NCBI GenBank assembly: GCA_963693315.1 | Contig: OY856188.1 | Span: 194,008,322 to 194,072,321, forward strand | Source of the DNA: Diogma glabrata | Lineage: Eukaryota > Arthropoda > Insecta > Diptera > Cylindrotomidae | Length of the DNA stretch: 64,000 nt | Direction of reading: 5' to 3' | Shown here: positions 31,845-43,834 of the stretch, one piece after another | Position numbering within the stretch: the stretch's first letter is position 1 | How the letters are laid out: every line of letters starts with the position of its first letter | Program-made: the position numbers and the translations under genes | Notes under the pieces: model-generated | Databases searched by the model: none | Seen by the model: the letters and a program-made list of their open reading frames with translations, nothing else | What the model was told of the DNA's origin: nothing

Positions 31845-33561
31845 CGATTCACATGTAATACTACCACTTGAATCGCTATGGAATATTCCCCAACGATTCC
31901 ATAGTGAAATTTAGACAACTTTCTTTAACGATTCTTTATAGAAATTTTATTAGTTTTCACTTACGATTCTATAGGTAGAAATTGTGAAACAAATTGAATA
32001 AAACATTGAAATAATTAAAACACATTTTTGTTTAGTTGAATCTAGGTACAACTTTAATAAATTATTTATTTAGGTTAATAGTTTTAGTTTAATTTTTATT
32101 AAAAATTAGGAAATCTAAAACATTTAAATTATGTAATTTTTGTAATGTTTTTATTGCGTATTTGTTGTAGCATATTCATCATTTTGTTTTTTAGCTTTTT
32201 TTTAATACCTTTGTTCCTTTTAGGTAAACTTGCTACCCGAACCAAATTTTAAATGGAACGGCAATAATGTGAGCTGTCATAGATTGTTTTTCTAAGACTA
32301 CAACCCAAATTTTGTCTTAGTACAACTTCCCAACATTTTTTTTTGACAATACATTTATATATTTTTAAAAAATTATAAAATTAATATTGCTAAAAAATGT
32401 GAACAAAAATAACACAGAAAATTATATGTTAGAGAAAAAAAATTTAATTTTTTTAATTTAAAATTAATTAAACATTGAAAGATTTCTAAAAATTGGATAT
32501 GATTCATCCAAAAGAAAATAACGAAAAGAAATAAATTTGACGTTTGGGCTGAACTGAAATTTTTATAAACATTTTACAAATTTTTCTCTTAACTGATAAA
32601 ACTCTAGTGTTGAATAGAGGCGTAAGTTTGGTATGTAGCTTTACCACCTTTCGATATGGTTAACTTGAAAACAAAATTTAGTACAAAAGTAAAGGAAAAA
32701 GTGGTAAATGGAACACACTTAATGTTAGTATCTGAAAATATAAAAATAATTTCTTGAAATAAATTTTAAAATTATTTTAGTTTAATATAATACAGAAATG
32801 TTTTATGTCGCTGGATATGTCTTCCGTTCCTTCCTCCTTACGTTCAATCTTACCAGAACTTAATCGTTTATTGTTCGCCATTATTGATGTCTTTCTGTAA
32901 AAATTTGAGCAAATAGGTATAAATATTTTAAACATAAATTTTAATCAAAATAGCGTTATTACATACTCGAAATTAAAAAGCAACAAATATCTTTAATTTA
33001 AACTTTAAACACACTTCTAAAACGCTTATTATAATAAATTGTTTAGGGTAATTAAATGCATCTATACTTAAATGTGATTGCAACTATTTTCTCACGTTCA
33101 AACTTTACTAAACTATTAGGTTATACAATTTTTGTTGTTGCATTTTTCTTGTTTTAGTTCAGTTTTGTAAAATTAGTTTATAGATGGGAGTCTGATCAGA
33201 GATTTAACCATTCAAAAGTCATTAAAATTTTATAGAAAGAATCGTAGTGTAGTCTTCCTATGGAAAAGGCGTAGAAACTTTCTACTGTATAGAAATGAGA
33301 TTCGTTGGGTATATGAAAACTTAACGATAGTTAAAATATGTGCGAGAAACAACAACTTCATAAAACAATTCATGTCGTTTTAGTCCAAAAATTAAAATTA
33401 ATTTTCATCATCTCAATCAATCAATCTGTTGGATCAATGCAAGAGTTTAATGATTTGGCAATAAAAACAGTGCGATGTAATTACATAATGTGTCACAACT
33501 CACAACAACACATACCTTTTAAAATCTAGGTCCCACAACCACCTGTGTTCTGAGGGGTTAG
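31845..33561. other. AT-rich sequence, no gene recognised
   Basis: The first 130 bp carry GATTC-rich words continuing the sequence left of 18537. The remainder is AT-rich; no frame longer than about 60 codons and no known domain were seen. Confidence 0.4.
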
Positions 33562-33776
33562 TGTAATATATTTTGGAAAACTAAAGAGGATTAATTGAGA
33601 TTCTGATATAACATTTATTAGACCGACCTTATTACACGTAGAGTCAAAATTAGTAAGAGGAAGAGTATGTGTGTGTGTTTACGAATGTGTATTTTTTTTT
33701 GATAGGAAATTCTTGTGTCTAGTGTTGCCATATACAACTAGGTAAATTATTTAACCCAATAGGCAAATACACTACA
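33562..33776 (-). repeat. 3' LTR of gypsy element 1
   Basis: The 215-bp segment begins TGTAATATA and ends CACTACA on the plus strand, so both ends are TGTA on their own strands. A purine tract, AAAGGGGGAG on the minus strand, lies just outside its right end at about 33782-33793. That is where a minus-strand LTR element has its polypurine tract, which marks this as the 3' LTR. Confidence 0.65.
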
Positions 33777-34201
33777 GACGCTCCCCCTTTGACAAAAATT
33801 CATTTATACAAGAATAAATTTTTAAACTAGTACTTAATCTCACTATTATTGTTATAACATTTCAATTTTTAAAATTCTTTTTCTTAATTCTTAATTCTTT
33901 TACATATTTTTTTTTTTTTAATTACACAAAATGTTTTTAAACAAATTACAAATTGATACTTGTATAATTTTTTTACTTGCATTGACGGCTGCTAATATTT
34001 TTATTAAAGAAAAGACTTATTAAAATTTGTATTGATTGTCTTATTTCATCGAAGAAAATTTAATTTTTTATATTTGGTTTATATGTCGGTGTTTATTTAT
34101 TTCGAGAATTCAAATGTAACTTTCTTAATCCTTTGTTCTGTATCTAGCTGATTTCTGAATTATGTTTCTATCACGTAATACTCTTCTGTCTTCTCCATTT
34201 T

Positions 34202-35740
34202 CTACCCCACTTCTACATCCTCTGACTTTTCTATAAACGCTGAAGCCTCTTCATAATCCTCACTTGTATCGCTATCATTATTATTTTCTATTACTTCCTC
34301 TTCTCTATTTAAAAGTAAATTCAATTCGTCCTCCATATCAAAAATTTCATCTTCTGCTTGTTCATTAATATTTTGTTCAACATTTTCTTTTTGTTCCACA
34401 TTTTCTACTTGCTCAACATTTAGCATATCAAATTTTTTAAAACTAATCATTATGTTCATAGGAATATCTTTTGTATTCTCATGATCATTAGTTTCAAAAT
34501 TTGAATTTACCGGCCTTTCCTTGTCTTCATCCGCTTCATTCTCTGAACTTGGTATCGTCGCATCTTCCTTTTTTTCTATTTTCTACGTTGTAGGATCTAA
34601 TCTGATCTATATGTCTCTTAGTGATTCTATTGAACTCTGTTCTACAATGATACATACGTGGGCCTAATCTTTTTAAAATTACTGCCTTTACCCATTTCGT
34701 CTCATTTCCTCGATAATCTCTTACCATTACTTTATCTCCCTTTTCAAAACCTCTATTTCGTTTATCTTTTTCGTCGTAATCTAATTTATATGATTGTTTT
34801 GGTGACGGTAACAAAAGATCAAGTTTAGTTTTTGCCTTATAATTTAAAACTTTGGATGTTGGTGTTTTATTTGTGGTACAATGGACCGATTGTTTATAAT
34901 CAGTCAGAAAATTACATAATATTTCGTCGGTTTTATCTGGATCGCGTTTAAATTCCGCTTTATATAAAGAATTTTTTATTGTACGTACTGAGTTCTCTCC
35001 TGCTCCGTTAGTTGGAGGAAAAGAAATTGCTGTCATAGAATGTTTTATTCCATTTGATTTCATAAATTGTTGAAACAGCTTTGCCGTGAATTGCGTGCCA
35101 TTATCGGAAACTAGTTGATCCGGAATTCCGAACCTTGAAAATAAATATGACAGACGTTTGATAGAAAAACTAGAAGTTGGAATTTTAGTATGATTAACTT
35201 TTACCCATTTACTATATGAATCCATCATTATTAGAAAAAATGTATTTCTAATTGGACCTGCATAGTCAATATGAATGCGCTTACATGGACCCTCAGTCTG
35301 AGCCCATGGAATAACCGGTGTTTTTGGTGGATTTGGTAAAGTTGCTATACATGCTTCACAACTTTTAATTAATTTTTCGATATGACTATCGATTTTTGGC
35401 CACCATACGTATGACCGTAAAATTGATTTCGTTTTTACTATCCCTAAATGAGAAGTATGAACTTGTTTTAATAATTTATCACGTAGTGTAGTTGGTATAA
35501 CTACCCTGTATCTCCACATGAAAATGTTATCTTCCACTACAAGCCCATTTTTTTTATTTATAAACACTGCATACTCCATTTTATCTAATTTATCCATTGT
35601 ACCTTCATTCACCGCCTCTATTACCGTCATCAACTCTTTATCTCTTACCGTTTCGTCGCTTGACTTGATTTACGTCAATAGGAATGTTTGTATTATTTTC
35701 GACTACGCTTAAATAATTTATTTCTATTATTATTCTATTA
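34202..35740 (-). pseudogene. Gypsy (Ty3-type) integrase and C-terminal tail, gypsy element 1
   Basis: The main frame (35633-34536) holds the integrase zinc-binding region (HTSHLGIVKTKSILRSYVWW ... CEACIA) and the core with Asp in HIDYAGPI, Asp in VSDNGTQF and Glu in NGAGENSVRTIK. A C-terminal segment GFEKGDKVMVRDYRG follows. A frameshift near 34540 leads to an acidic Glu/Asn-rich tail (34459-34202). Upstream of 35633 another frameshift separates the words INYLSVVENNTNIPIDVNQV, after which homology ends near 35760. Reverse transcriptase, RNase H, gag and the 5' LTR are absent, so this is a 5'-truncated relic. Confidence 0.85.
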
Positions 35741-35774
35741 TTTTTTCACTTTGTCTAAAAATAAGCTTTTCCAA

Positions 35775-35886
35775 CAGCAGCCAAATTCTGTAACTGTGAA
35801 GCGGTGAAGTGTTAAACATTTCTTCGTTTCTTTTCATTAAAAAACTTATCACTTCACCGCTTCACAATTACAGAATTTGGCTGCTG
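35775..35886. mobile_element. 112-bp MITE with CAGCAGCCAAATTCTG ends
   Basis: The left half CAGCAGCCAAATTCTGTAAC, TGTGAAGCGGTGAAGTG and the right half, its near-perfect complement, nearly meet in the middle. The ends match those of the 26267-30133 element, so this is a minimal deletion derivative of that family. It lies at the truncated 5' side of gypsy element 1. Confidence 0.8.
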
Positions 35887-38208
35887 GTCAGACAATTTTA
35901 ATTTACGTAAGCGACATTTAGGCTGATACTCATAGAGAGCTTTAAATAATTATATAATTTGTTTAACAATAACCTTTAGGCTGATTCTCATAGAAAGCTT
36001 TAAATAATTCTATAATTCATTAAATTTGTTTAAAAATAACTTTAGGCTGATTCTCATAGAAAGCAGGTAGAAGGCAAAAGTTAGTCAACATTTAAAATTT
36101 ATATGCGTAATTGTTTTCTTTTATTTATAGGAAAAGTGATGCGGCATCTCGAGTGTAACAGTAGTCACATGAAGACGGTGGTGAATAAGACAACTGAAAC
36201 TCTATTCCGGGAAAAGAAGTAAAAAAAGAATCAGAAACTCGCATCTACCTACATAATGGAGGTAATGAGGACTTGACCTCCTGTGTGAATGGAGACGCTA
36301 TTAGAACTAATTCCACTGAAATACCAGATCAGAAAGCTAGGGAATTAAGCCTTAGATTTAGTTTAGTAGGTCAAGAGAAAGATCATTGACATCAAACGTC
36401 GAACACAACTTTCCAGAGAAAATCCCTTGGTTTAGTAATCAAAATACGAAAAAGTTAAGCAGCTCAATTTCAGGAGAAACACACTTCGATGTTGAGTAAA
36501 TAAAGCAGAGTGGCAGTGAACCTACTAAGTACAATCTGAGCAATGATGTAATAAAAAGATTTGTCCAATGTAATAAAAAAATTTGTCCAAAATTTTTGGA
36601 CAAAAATCAAGTTCAAGAAGTTGAAAGTTGTTCAGAAAATTGACCTAAAGATAAATTTTCGGAACAAGACCATTTCCATCTTATGGAACAGCAAGCAGCC
36701 GATAAGGCATATACCATTACATCTATAAACTATCCAGAAACTTATAGCATTCTTACAGTGTACTAAGGACATTGTGATGTATATAGGTAATGAAGAAGCC
36801 GGAAGGCTAGGAAGGAAGACCTTTAGTCGACTTGGAATAATTTTACGAACTGAGCAAAGGATAAGTGACAAGAGCGAAAAGAAATGGTCTGCTGCCTGAA
36901 ACAATGCTACATCTCTAAGACGGTACATCTCTAAGAATTAATTAGTGTCGTAGAAACCAAAAAGATCAACAATTTGTTCGGCAGTTTTTTTTAAATTGTT
37001 TTGTAATACCAATTACAATATATGACACAATACAACTGTAACGATCGCAATAATCGCGAAACAATAATAAAACCAAATTCATCTTCGTTTTCAATTCAAT
37101 AAAAATGCATTTCATTAGTTTCCGTTCATTTTTACATTAATAATAATTTTAAAATTTTCTAAAACTTAACTGCTAGTTAAATTTTGAATATACTATAAAA
37201 AGCAAACGAACGTACTAAATTTTTATTTCCAATACTAATGAACAGACGTCGTTGTTAATCATTTGCTGAATTTCAAGTATTACCCGATTTTGTTTTTTGA
37301 CATCATAAGATGTCAAAGGCAAAATCACATTTTTGCAATTGTTAATTTGAAAATTTTTCATTCCATTTTCTGCTTTTAAAAAAAGAAAACGTTCAATTTT
37401 TATTTGTATTAAACATTAAATAAAACAGAAAAAAAAGAGTCTATATAAAAAAAAAATATATATCCATGAGTGATGTTGTGATATAATAAATTGTGATTTA
37501 AAATTAAATTAGATTTTAATAATAATATTTGCATAAATTTGCCACAATTTAATAAATGAATGGTTATTAAAGTATCAAAGAATTTTTTTTGCTGAGATAC
37601 AAGAAGAATAGCGCGTCTTTATATTTTTACTTGATTATGCTGTGTTTTTTGTGACTTCAAAACGCCATTTTATTAATATCAAGTAATAAATTTGTTTATT
37701 CGATTAATTTATAAAAAATTATCAATGGAAATATGGAGAATTATACAATTTAATTGATCCAAATATAGAATATGGAAATATTGTATATAGTGGCAATAAT
37801 AATCAATCAGGAATTCATTTAATAAATCCACCGCAGACAAATTTGACAGAACATAAGGAAGAAATGATATTGGAAAATCAAACAAATAACTTAAAACAAC
37901 AGAATATTGATGACATCAATCAACAAAAATAACTTAAGGTATTTATTATAAATATGTATATTAATTTTAATTTAATTATTACTTTTGGAATGTCAAGATA
38001 AATTTAGGAAATAGTAAGAGATTCTCAAATTCAGGGTCCGTGTGGAGATAATCTGTATGGAGGGAGTGACCTCCTTTGCTTAACTATAATAAGATGTGTT
38101 TGTGATCTGTATAGATTTAATAGTATACTGAACAGAAACATAGTAGTAAAGGTCCAATGATTATACAACACATAAAAACTTTTAAGACCCAGAGTTTCAC
38201 AAACGTAT
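35887..38208. other. Mostly AT-rich; short repeated block; one unassigned open stretch
   Basis: Three short repeats of TTTAGGCTGATTCTCATAGA with AAGCTTTAAATAATT lie at 35915-36065. The 36125-36950 segment is less AT-rich than its surroundings but has stops in all frames. At about 37706-37932 a stop-free stretch of 76 codons reads with GELYNLIDPNIEYGN and NQTNNLKQQNIDDINQQK, then a stop, with no upstream Met. It may be a lost exon or chance. No known domain was seen. Confidence 0.3.
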
Positions 38209-38895
38209 TGTTACGATTCTACATAAACACAATTAATTACAAAACCTTAATTTTCAAAACACAAATTTCAAAAATAAAACAAAGTCACATTCCTTTCTTA
38301 GAAAAAGGGTCAACATGAAATACAATTGAATTACTTTTTGAATCAAATCAACCTAACGTAAAATAATCGAATATTCTTATATTTTCTCAAGATCTCTAAA
38401 AGGTGATCTCGAATAATCGAGATTTATCGAATTATTCAGAATTGTATATAAGTAGGGATTCCTTGCAAAATTAAGTTAGTTTTATTTAACACTCCGTCGA
38501 TGTAAAAACTTGGATAGTAAAATTAGTTAAAGTGGAAATTGAAATTAATTAATTGTAAACAAAACGTTCTATCGTGCATATAAAATCGTGTTAATAGAAG
38601 TTATTTCGAAATTAGATTTTGTAAATAACGTTTTAAGTGTTATTAGGTAGAAATATTTTGTGTTTATTATTTTGAACTGGAAATTTCTAAAATAAGTTTC
38701 CGTTGGAGTTTCAGAAGCTATTGAAAAATATTCTAGTTAGGAATATTGCTTGCTGTAGCATGTATTTCATGCATGTTTTTGTGAACAATTAAGGAGTTGA
38801 ATACTTAATAAAACCTGGTATGTTTGCTTACTAATCAGTTATCGAACTCAGAAGGAGATTGGGAATTGCGTTTATCGAATTGAGAGTAAGTCTAC
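38209..38895 (+). repeat. LTR of gypsy family 2 (plus orientation, 3' truncated)
   Basis: It starts TGTTACGATTCTAC. It shares with the copies at 40053-40542, 51958-52595 and 61074-61713 the blocks AATATTCTAGTTAGGAATAT, TTAATAAAACCTGG, TTGGGAATT and TATCGAATTGAGAGTAAG. A TATATAAG box lies at about 38454. The last 30 or so bp of the family consensus are missing. It has no internal region beside it and looks like a solo or orphan LTR. Confidence 0.75.
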
Positions 38896-39407
38896 ATTCA
38901 TATGATTGTTTTTCTCGTTGTTTTTTTCATTTTTGGTTGTTGTTGTTTCTCCATACAAAAACACATAGAAACTAGCGCCTCTTTATTTCAATCTCAAAAC
39001 TAAAGTTCACCAAAAAACAACGATATAAACATCCAATTTATCTCGGGCATAGTAATTTTGGTTGTTTTTGTTTAAAGTCGATAAGTTTATATCGACATGT
39101 ATACTTTTTTATCAATTAAATTATTGTCAATATTTAGAAAATGTTGTAAGGATTATTAAATTGATATTTTATTTATCTTTAAATTGAAATTTCATTAAAA
39201 TTAAGAATACGAGTGATATTTTATAAGTAGAATATTTAGAAATCGAGAAAAATTTAAAGGCCTATAACCAAAACATGAATAAACTTTACTAGCTATGATA
39301 ATCTTATTTATTAAATTATTTACAAGTTAAATAAATAATCAAATAATTAAAAAAGTTGGCTGCTTGCTCTCTTCAAAATAGTAAATATTAATAAATTTTT
39401 TTTATTT

Positions 39408-39893
39408 TTTTTTTTGGCGTAAAGACCTCAGAGAATATATTTTATATCTGACAGTTAATTATCGGAGGAAAAAATTAAATTACACGATATATCTGATACA
39501 AATTTTATTTTATCGCTCCGATTTCTCCGATATAGAAAAAATCACACTCATTATTAGTTTAATTAATTAATAACACACAATTGATATAATGATTAGTTTC
39601 GATTCGATTCGATCAAAATATTCAAAATATTCAATCCCTTCAAAATACTGCGATATTGACAGAAATAAACACAGCAACCGAAACAACAACAGAAACAGTA
39701 AATCAAATTCAATCTCAAATATTCAATCCTTTAAATAACCACCACCTGTAGGCGACCACCGAAACTTATTTACTTTCAGTCCTAGTGACTGAAAACATTT
39801 TCAGTCACTACTTAGAAAAAGTTTCCCTTTCACATAGGTTTTACTATATATTAAAATGACATTTTCGTAGCTTGAAGTAGAAAAAAATAATTT
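39408..39893 (+). repeat. Left arm of a 7.3-kb inverted repeat around FAR exon 1
   Basis: The reverse complement of 46242-46678 aligns along the whole length with few differences, apart from extra AT-rich bases near 39465-39500. Shared blocks include CAGTCCTAGTGACTGAAAAC, TAGGCGACCACCGAAAC and ATCGCTCCGATTTCTCCGA. A short frame with TEINTATETTTETVNQIQSQ occurs in both arms, resembling the start of a gypsy gag, but that is a weak likeness. Confidence 0.8.
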
Positions 39894-40052
39894 TGTGTTT
39901 ATATTACTATAATTGTATATTTTATGATGAACTCTAAATACAAGGAATAATTATTTATTATATTCAATCAACAATTATGTTCAACCATTAATTGTGTACA
40001 ACAAATAATTATGTTCAACCAATAATTAGAGAAAAATTTATTAAAAAAAAAA

Positions 40053-40542
40053 CAGCGAACAATATTCCTTACTAAAATATTCTTCCAACAGCTTCGAAAC
40101 ACCAACGGTTTATTGTAGAAATTTCCAATTCACAACGTTCAAAATAATACACAAAATATTTCTTCTCAATAACACTTAAAACTTTATTCACAAAAACTAT
40201 TTAAAAATCACTTTTATAACTTTAACTTTACCGTTGCAGCATTAAAATGAAACTAATTAAAAACTACAAGAGATAATTTGCTTATATACAATTCTGCAAA
40301 ATTTCTATATATGTATTTCGAGGTCACTTTTTAGAAACCTTGAGAAAATATTAGAATATTCGATTATTTTACGCTATGTTGATTTGATTGATAAAATCGT
40401 TCAATCTTATTTATTGTTGACCCAAGTTCCACGAAATACAACAACAACACTATTCATTTCATTAATTTGTTGTTGTGTTTTGTTGTGATTTGATTTATCT
40501 GGAAGTGACTATAATCGTCTGGGTTTTTCTGTAATCGTAACA
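40053..40542 (-). repeat. LTR fragment of gypsy family 2 (minus orientation)
   Basis: It ends on the right with GTAATCGTAACA, the LTR start on the minus strand, and shares AATATTAGAATATTCGATTA, CTCCAACGG-like and TTCTACAATAAACC-like blocks with the other copies. The 3' part is missing at the left edge near a poly-A run. Confidence 0.75.
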
Positions 40543-42021
40543 ATATCAATTTCGGAGTGACAGTATACAAGATTCTGGCTTAAAAAGAAGAAATCAAAAT
40601 TATATTAAGAACACGCAGTAAAATATATGGTTTGCTAACAAAGATTTACCATAAAAGCAAAAGAAAGTTTAAGAACATACTGACTTTTTTATAAGCACAA
40701 ACAGATGTTCCTAAATATTAGTTAGTACACTTCTTTGTACTGAGGATCATAAGAAGCAAGTTTAAAACTAAAAGCAAATAAATAAGCAATGGTTGTGTAG
40801 ACTGGGCTCGTTTAAAACTATTTTTCAAGTGTAATATTAATAAATAGAAAGTTTAAAGCCTTATAGGTTCTTTCAAATATTTTGTTAAATTGTAAATAAA
40901 TTTAAATGGTTTCTAGAGCCGTTTCATCTGAGTTGCTGAGAGTTTTTTGCTCTACCTAATTTTTAGTTACCTAATTTTAATTTCAATAAAAACAAACACT
41001 GAGATTTTTATTTTATTTGTCGAGCATCTTTTCCACAGCCCCATGCTCTGGGCATTACAATACCTTTGATTTGGATCTGCCATTTAACAATACAATTCAT
41101 AACAGTCTTGGAACTTTTATTAAAGTTAAACAATTATAAAGATAAGAATTAAGGATTAGAAATATAGTAGACGGAAATTTTCCAAACCAACCAAAAAACT
41201 TTCCATGGAATGTGATAAATAAAGAAAAACATGTTTTCGCCAAAAACGATAATGGTTGATCGAGTTTAGAGATATCAGGATATCCTAAACAAAATTTCAA
41301 CTCATACATGATAAGTTTTTTGTTAGGATAGACAACGTCTATACCATTCCTTCAACTAGAAGGCAGAAATTTAATCGAAACATATGCAAATACGGAGTTA
41401 CAAAATTTGGACGCAGTGTTCATTTGGCACGCAAATAGAGCGATTATTACAAAAAAAAATTTTTGGCACACTTATTCATTTTCGACCACTGTAATCTAAG
41501 GTGTTGAAGGACGCAAATATTTGGTTTTGTTTTTTTTATATTTTTTGTTTTATTCAATGGATTAAATTAATCTAAACGAATGAAATGTTAAAATTAAAAC
41601 AAGAATTTAATTATGTTAATTAAAACCAAGACAAATGTCTAAATTTAATTTATGTCACAGCGTGAAAAAAATTAGAATAATCAACCGAATAAAACTTTAA
41701 AATGTGTAACATTGTTGCTTTTAATTTCTTTAATTGCAATTTTTTAATTTATTAATAACAAACCCTTTCATCCCCACCCTTCCATGTCGTCTTTTCACCA
41801 AAATTTAAAAAAAAACATTTAAATTTATTTAACATTTCACCCTGTCGATATAGTCTAGCAAAATTCCAAATATTAAATCAATACATATTCAATTACAAAA
41901 TGTTTATGAACATAGCATTTAAACCACTTACTGCAGATTGAACTAGTTTACTTAGTTTAATAAAAAGCTTTGTCAGTTACGGTTATCTATCGCTGATGTA
42001 TATTAATTTTCGACTACTAAA
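40543..42021. other. Upstream region of the FAR gene
   Basis: No other gene or repeat was recognised. The promoter should lie in the last few hundred bases; an AATAAAAAG box is at about 41959-41967. AT-rich tracts prevent a firm TATA call. Confidence 0.35.
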
Positions 42022-42617
42022 ATGAACAGCACAAATTTAATCACAATTCGTCAATTTTTTGCAAATCAAGAAATTTTTATAACTGGTGGCTCAGGGTTTA
42101 TTGGAAAAGCATTGATTGAAAAAATATTGCGGTCTTGTCCGGATGTGAAAAAAATATACGTTTTGATTCGTTCGAAACGCAGCAAAACTGTGGAACAACG
42201 ATTAAACGATATAAAAGAAAATTCTGTATTTAATCGCTTGAAACAAGAGTCACCGAAATCATTGGATAAACTCATGGCAATAGATGGTGATATTATGGAA
42301 ATTGGACTGGGAATAACAAACGAAAATTTATTGTTATTGAGGGATGTTTCGATTATATTTCATGTAGCGGCAAGTGTTCGTTTTGATGATTTCTTAAAAG
42401 ATGCTATTCTTATGAATGTAAGAGGTACACGAGAAATGTTATTAATAGCAGAGAAACTAAATAACTTAATTTTGTTCGTGCATATTTCAACAACATATTG
42501 CAATCCTAATCAGTCAATTGTAAAAGAAGAATTATATCCAGCACCAGCTAGTTGGGAAGATACAATTCAAGTTGCTGAACTTTTCGATACGGAAACACTA
42601 AATGTTTTCATGCCTAA
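42022..42617 (+). CDS. Fatty acyl-CoA reductase, exon 1 (NADPH-binding part)
   Basis: FAR enzymes reduce long-chain acyl-CoA to fatty alcohol with NADPH, in the endoplasmic reticulum or peroxisome membrane; in insects the alcohols feed hydrocarbon, wax or pheromone synthesis. The exon starts at the ATG in CTAAAATGAAC. The Rossmann motif TGGSGFIG is at residues 21-28, VLIRSK near 47-52, FHVAASVRF near 113-121, and the active-site region HISTTYC with Ser/Thr 156-158. It ends in codon 199 at AA|GTAAGT, a strong donor. Joining to 55851 completes that Lys codon and reaches the YxxxK motif in frame, so the exon belongs to the gene ending at 56858. The whole product is about 516 residues, normal for this family. 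Which FAR paralogue this is cannot be told. Confidence 0.92.
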
Positions 42618-43375
42618 GTAAGTTTTTTCAAGTTACGATATAATCTCTATATTTAAAGATAACAATATCATAAAAAATAGTTGCGAATAGACCTTGTTTT
42701 AAATCTAGAAGTTAATTCTTAATTAACAGAAAGTGCATAATCAACATCGAATGTTTTAAATTGAATTCTTTACGTTTTGAGCATCTCTGTTTGCAAACCG
42801 TAAAAAACGACAAATTGAAACACTTGGTAGAATTATCTTTATTTTAAAGTGCACTAACTTGGTGATTTCAAAAAATTATGGTTCTTAATTTTTAGAAATT
42901 GCTACCACTTTATTATAAAGAACATAAATTATTAGTAATATTGGAATAACATGGGAACTCCTATACTTATTACTACCTATTTTCGGCGAAAACTTTTAAC
43001 CAATGTCGTACAATTACAACGATTTAGTTAGCATTTTAATTTTTATTCGTTAAAAGTTAATCATATCACATTGGTGCTTCGAGGTGAAAACGGCTCGGAC
43101 TTTGGTCTATGAGAATGATTTAAAATATAGTTAATTATTTAAAAATACTGACTTAAAGTACAAAAAAATGCTACAAGATTTTTTTATTTTTGGCTAGGAA
43201 CATATAGCAAAACTAACACAAAAAATAAACGCTTTGTCATATTGGTTATTATAAAATATGATAATTAAGTATAAAGTTTTAGTCTTAAAAAATAATATAT
43301 TTTTTTTGTTTTATTTAATTTCTCTGAATTTACATAGCAAATAAATATATGCTTGTGATTCATGTTATTAATTTA

Positions 43376-43834
43376 TATGCCCATAGAATTACGGATTGTA
43401 CGTGTTGTTGTCGGTTGCAGGTCGGAATTTTTTTTTATCTCTGGGGGAGGGTACTCATATAATGGACCTGCCGAGTCCACTCGCTCGGAACCTGGGGACT
43501 GGAGTTATTCAACAAATTCGGCTGGAAATGTTTTTTTGCTTCCTTGTAAGCGATATAACTCGTAAATGGTGCACTTTAGGATACTGGTGCCATGGAACGT
43601 TCTTGTTCTTAAAATGTTTTTCTATAACTTAAAATTAAAAAAAAAATTTTGTTGCAAATTTTTGCGAAAAACATCGAAAAAATGTCTAGAAAACGATATT
43701 TTTCAATTGAATTTAGTTATTTGCAAATAATTGTTTATAATATAATTGACCCCCCTATCTTGCAGCTGAAACCTCAACAAAAAATATAAGCTTTGGAACG
43801 TTTCATTCGGCTTAATAGTTTTTGCACAATTCCA
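43376..43834 (+). repeat. Left arm of a 2.7-kb inverted-repeat element
   Basis: The complement of 45745-46100 aligns here. Blocks include CCCATAGAATTACGG, GTGTTGTTGTCGGTTGCAGG, GGGGGAGGGTACTCATATAA, GACTGGAGTTATTCAACAAA and GGCTTAATAGTTTTTGCA. The left arm has extra sequence of about 100 bp near 43545-43640. It is inside FAR intron 1. Confidence 0.85.

Noticed and set aside
36125..36950. Less AT-rich segment as a possible host exon cluster
   Set aside because: Stops in every frame, no splice-bounded open stretch, and no recognisable protein words.
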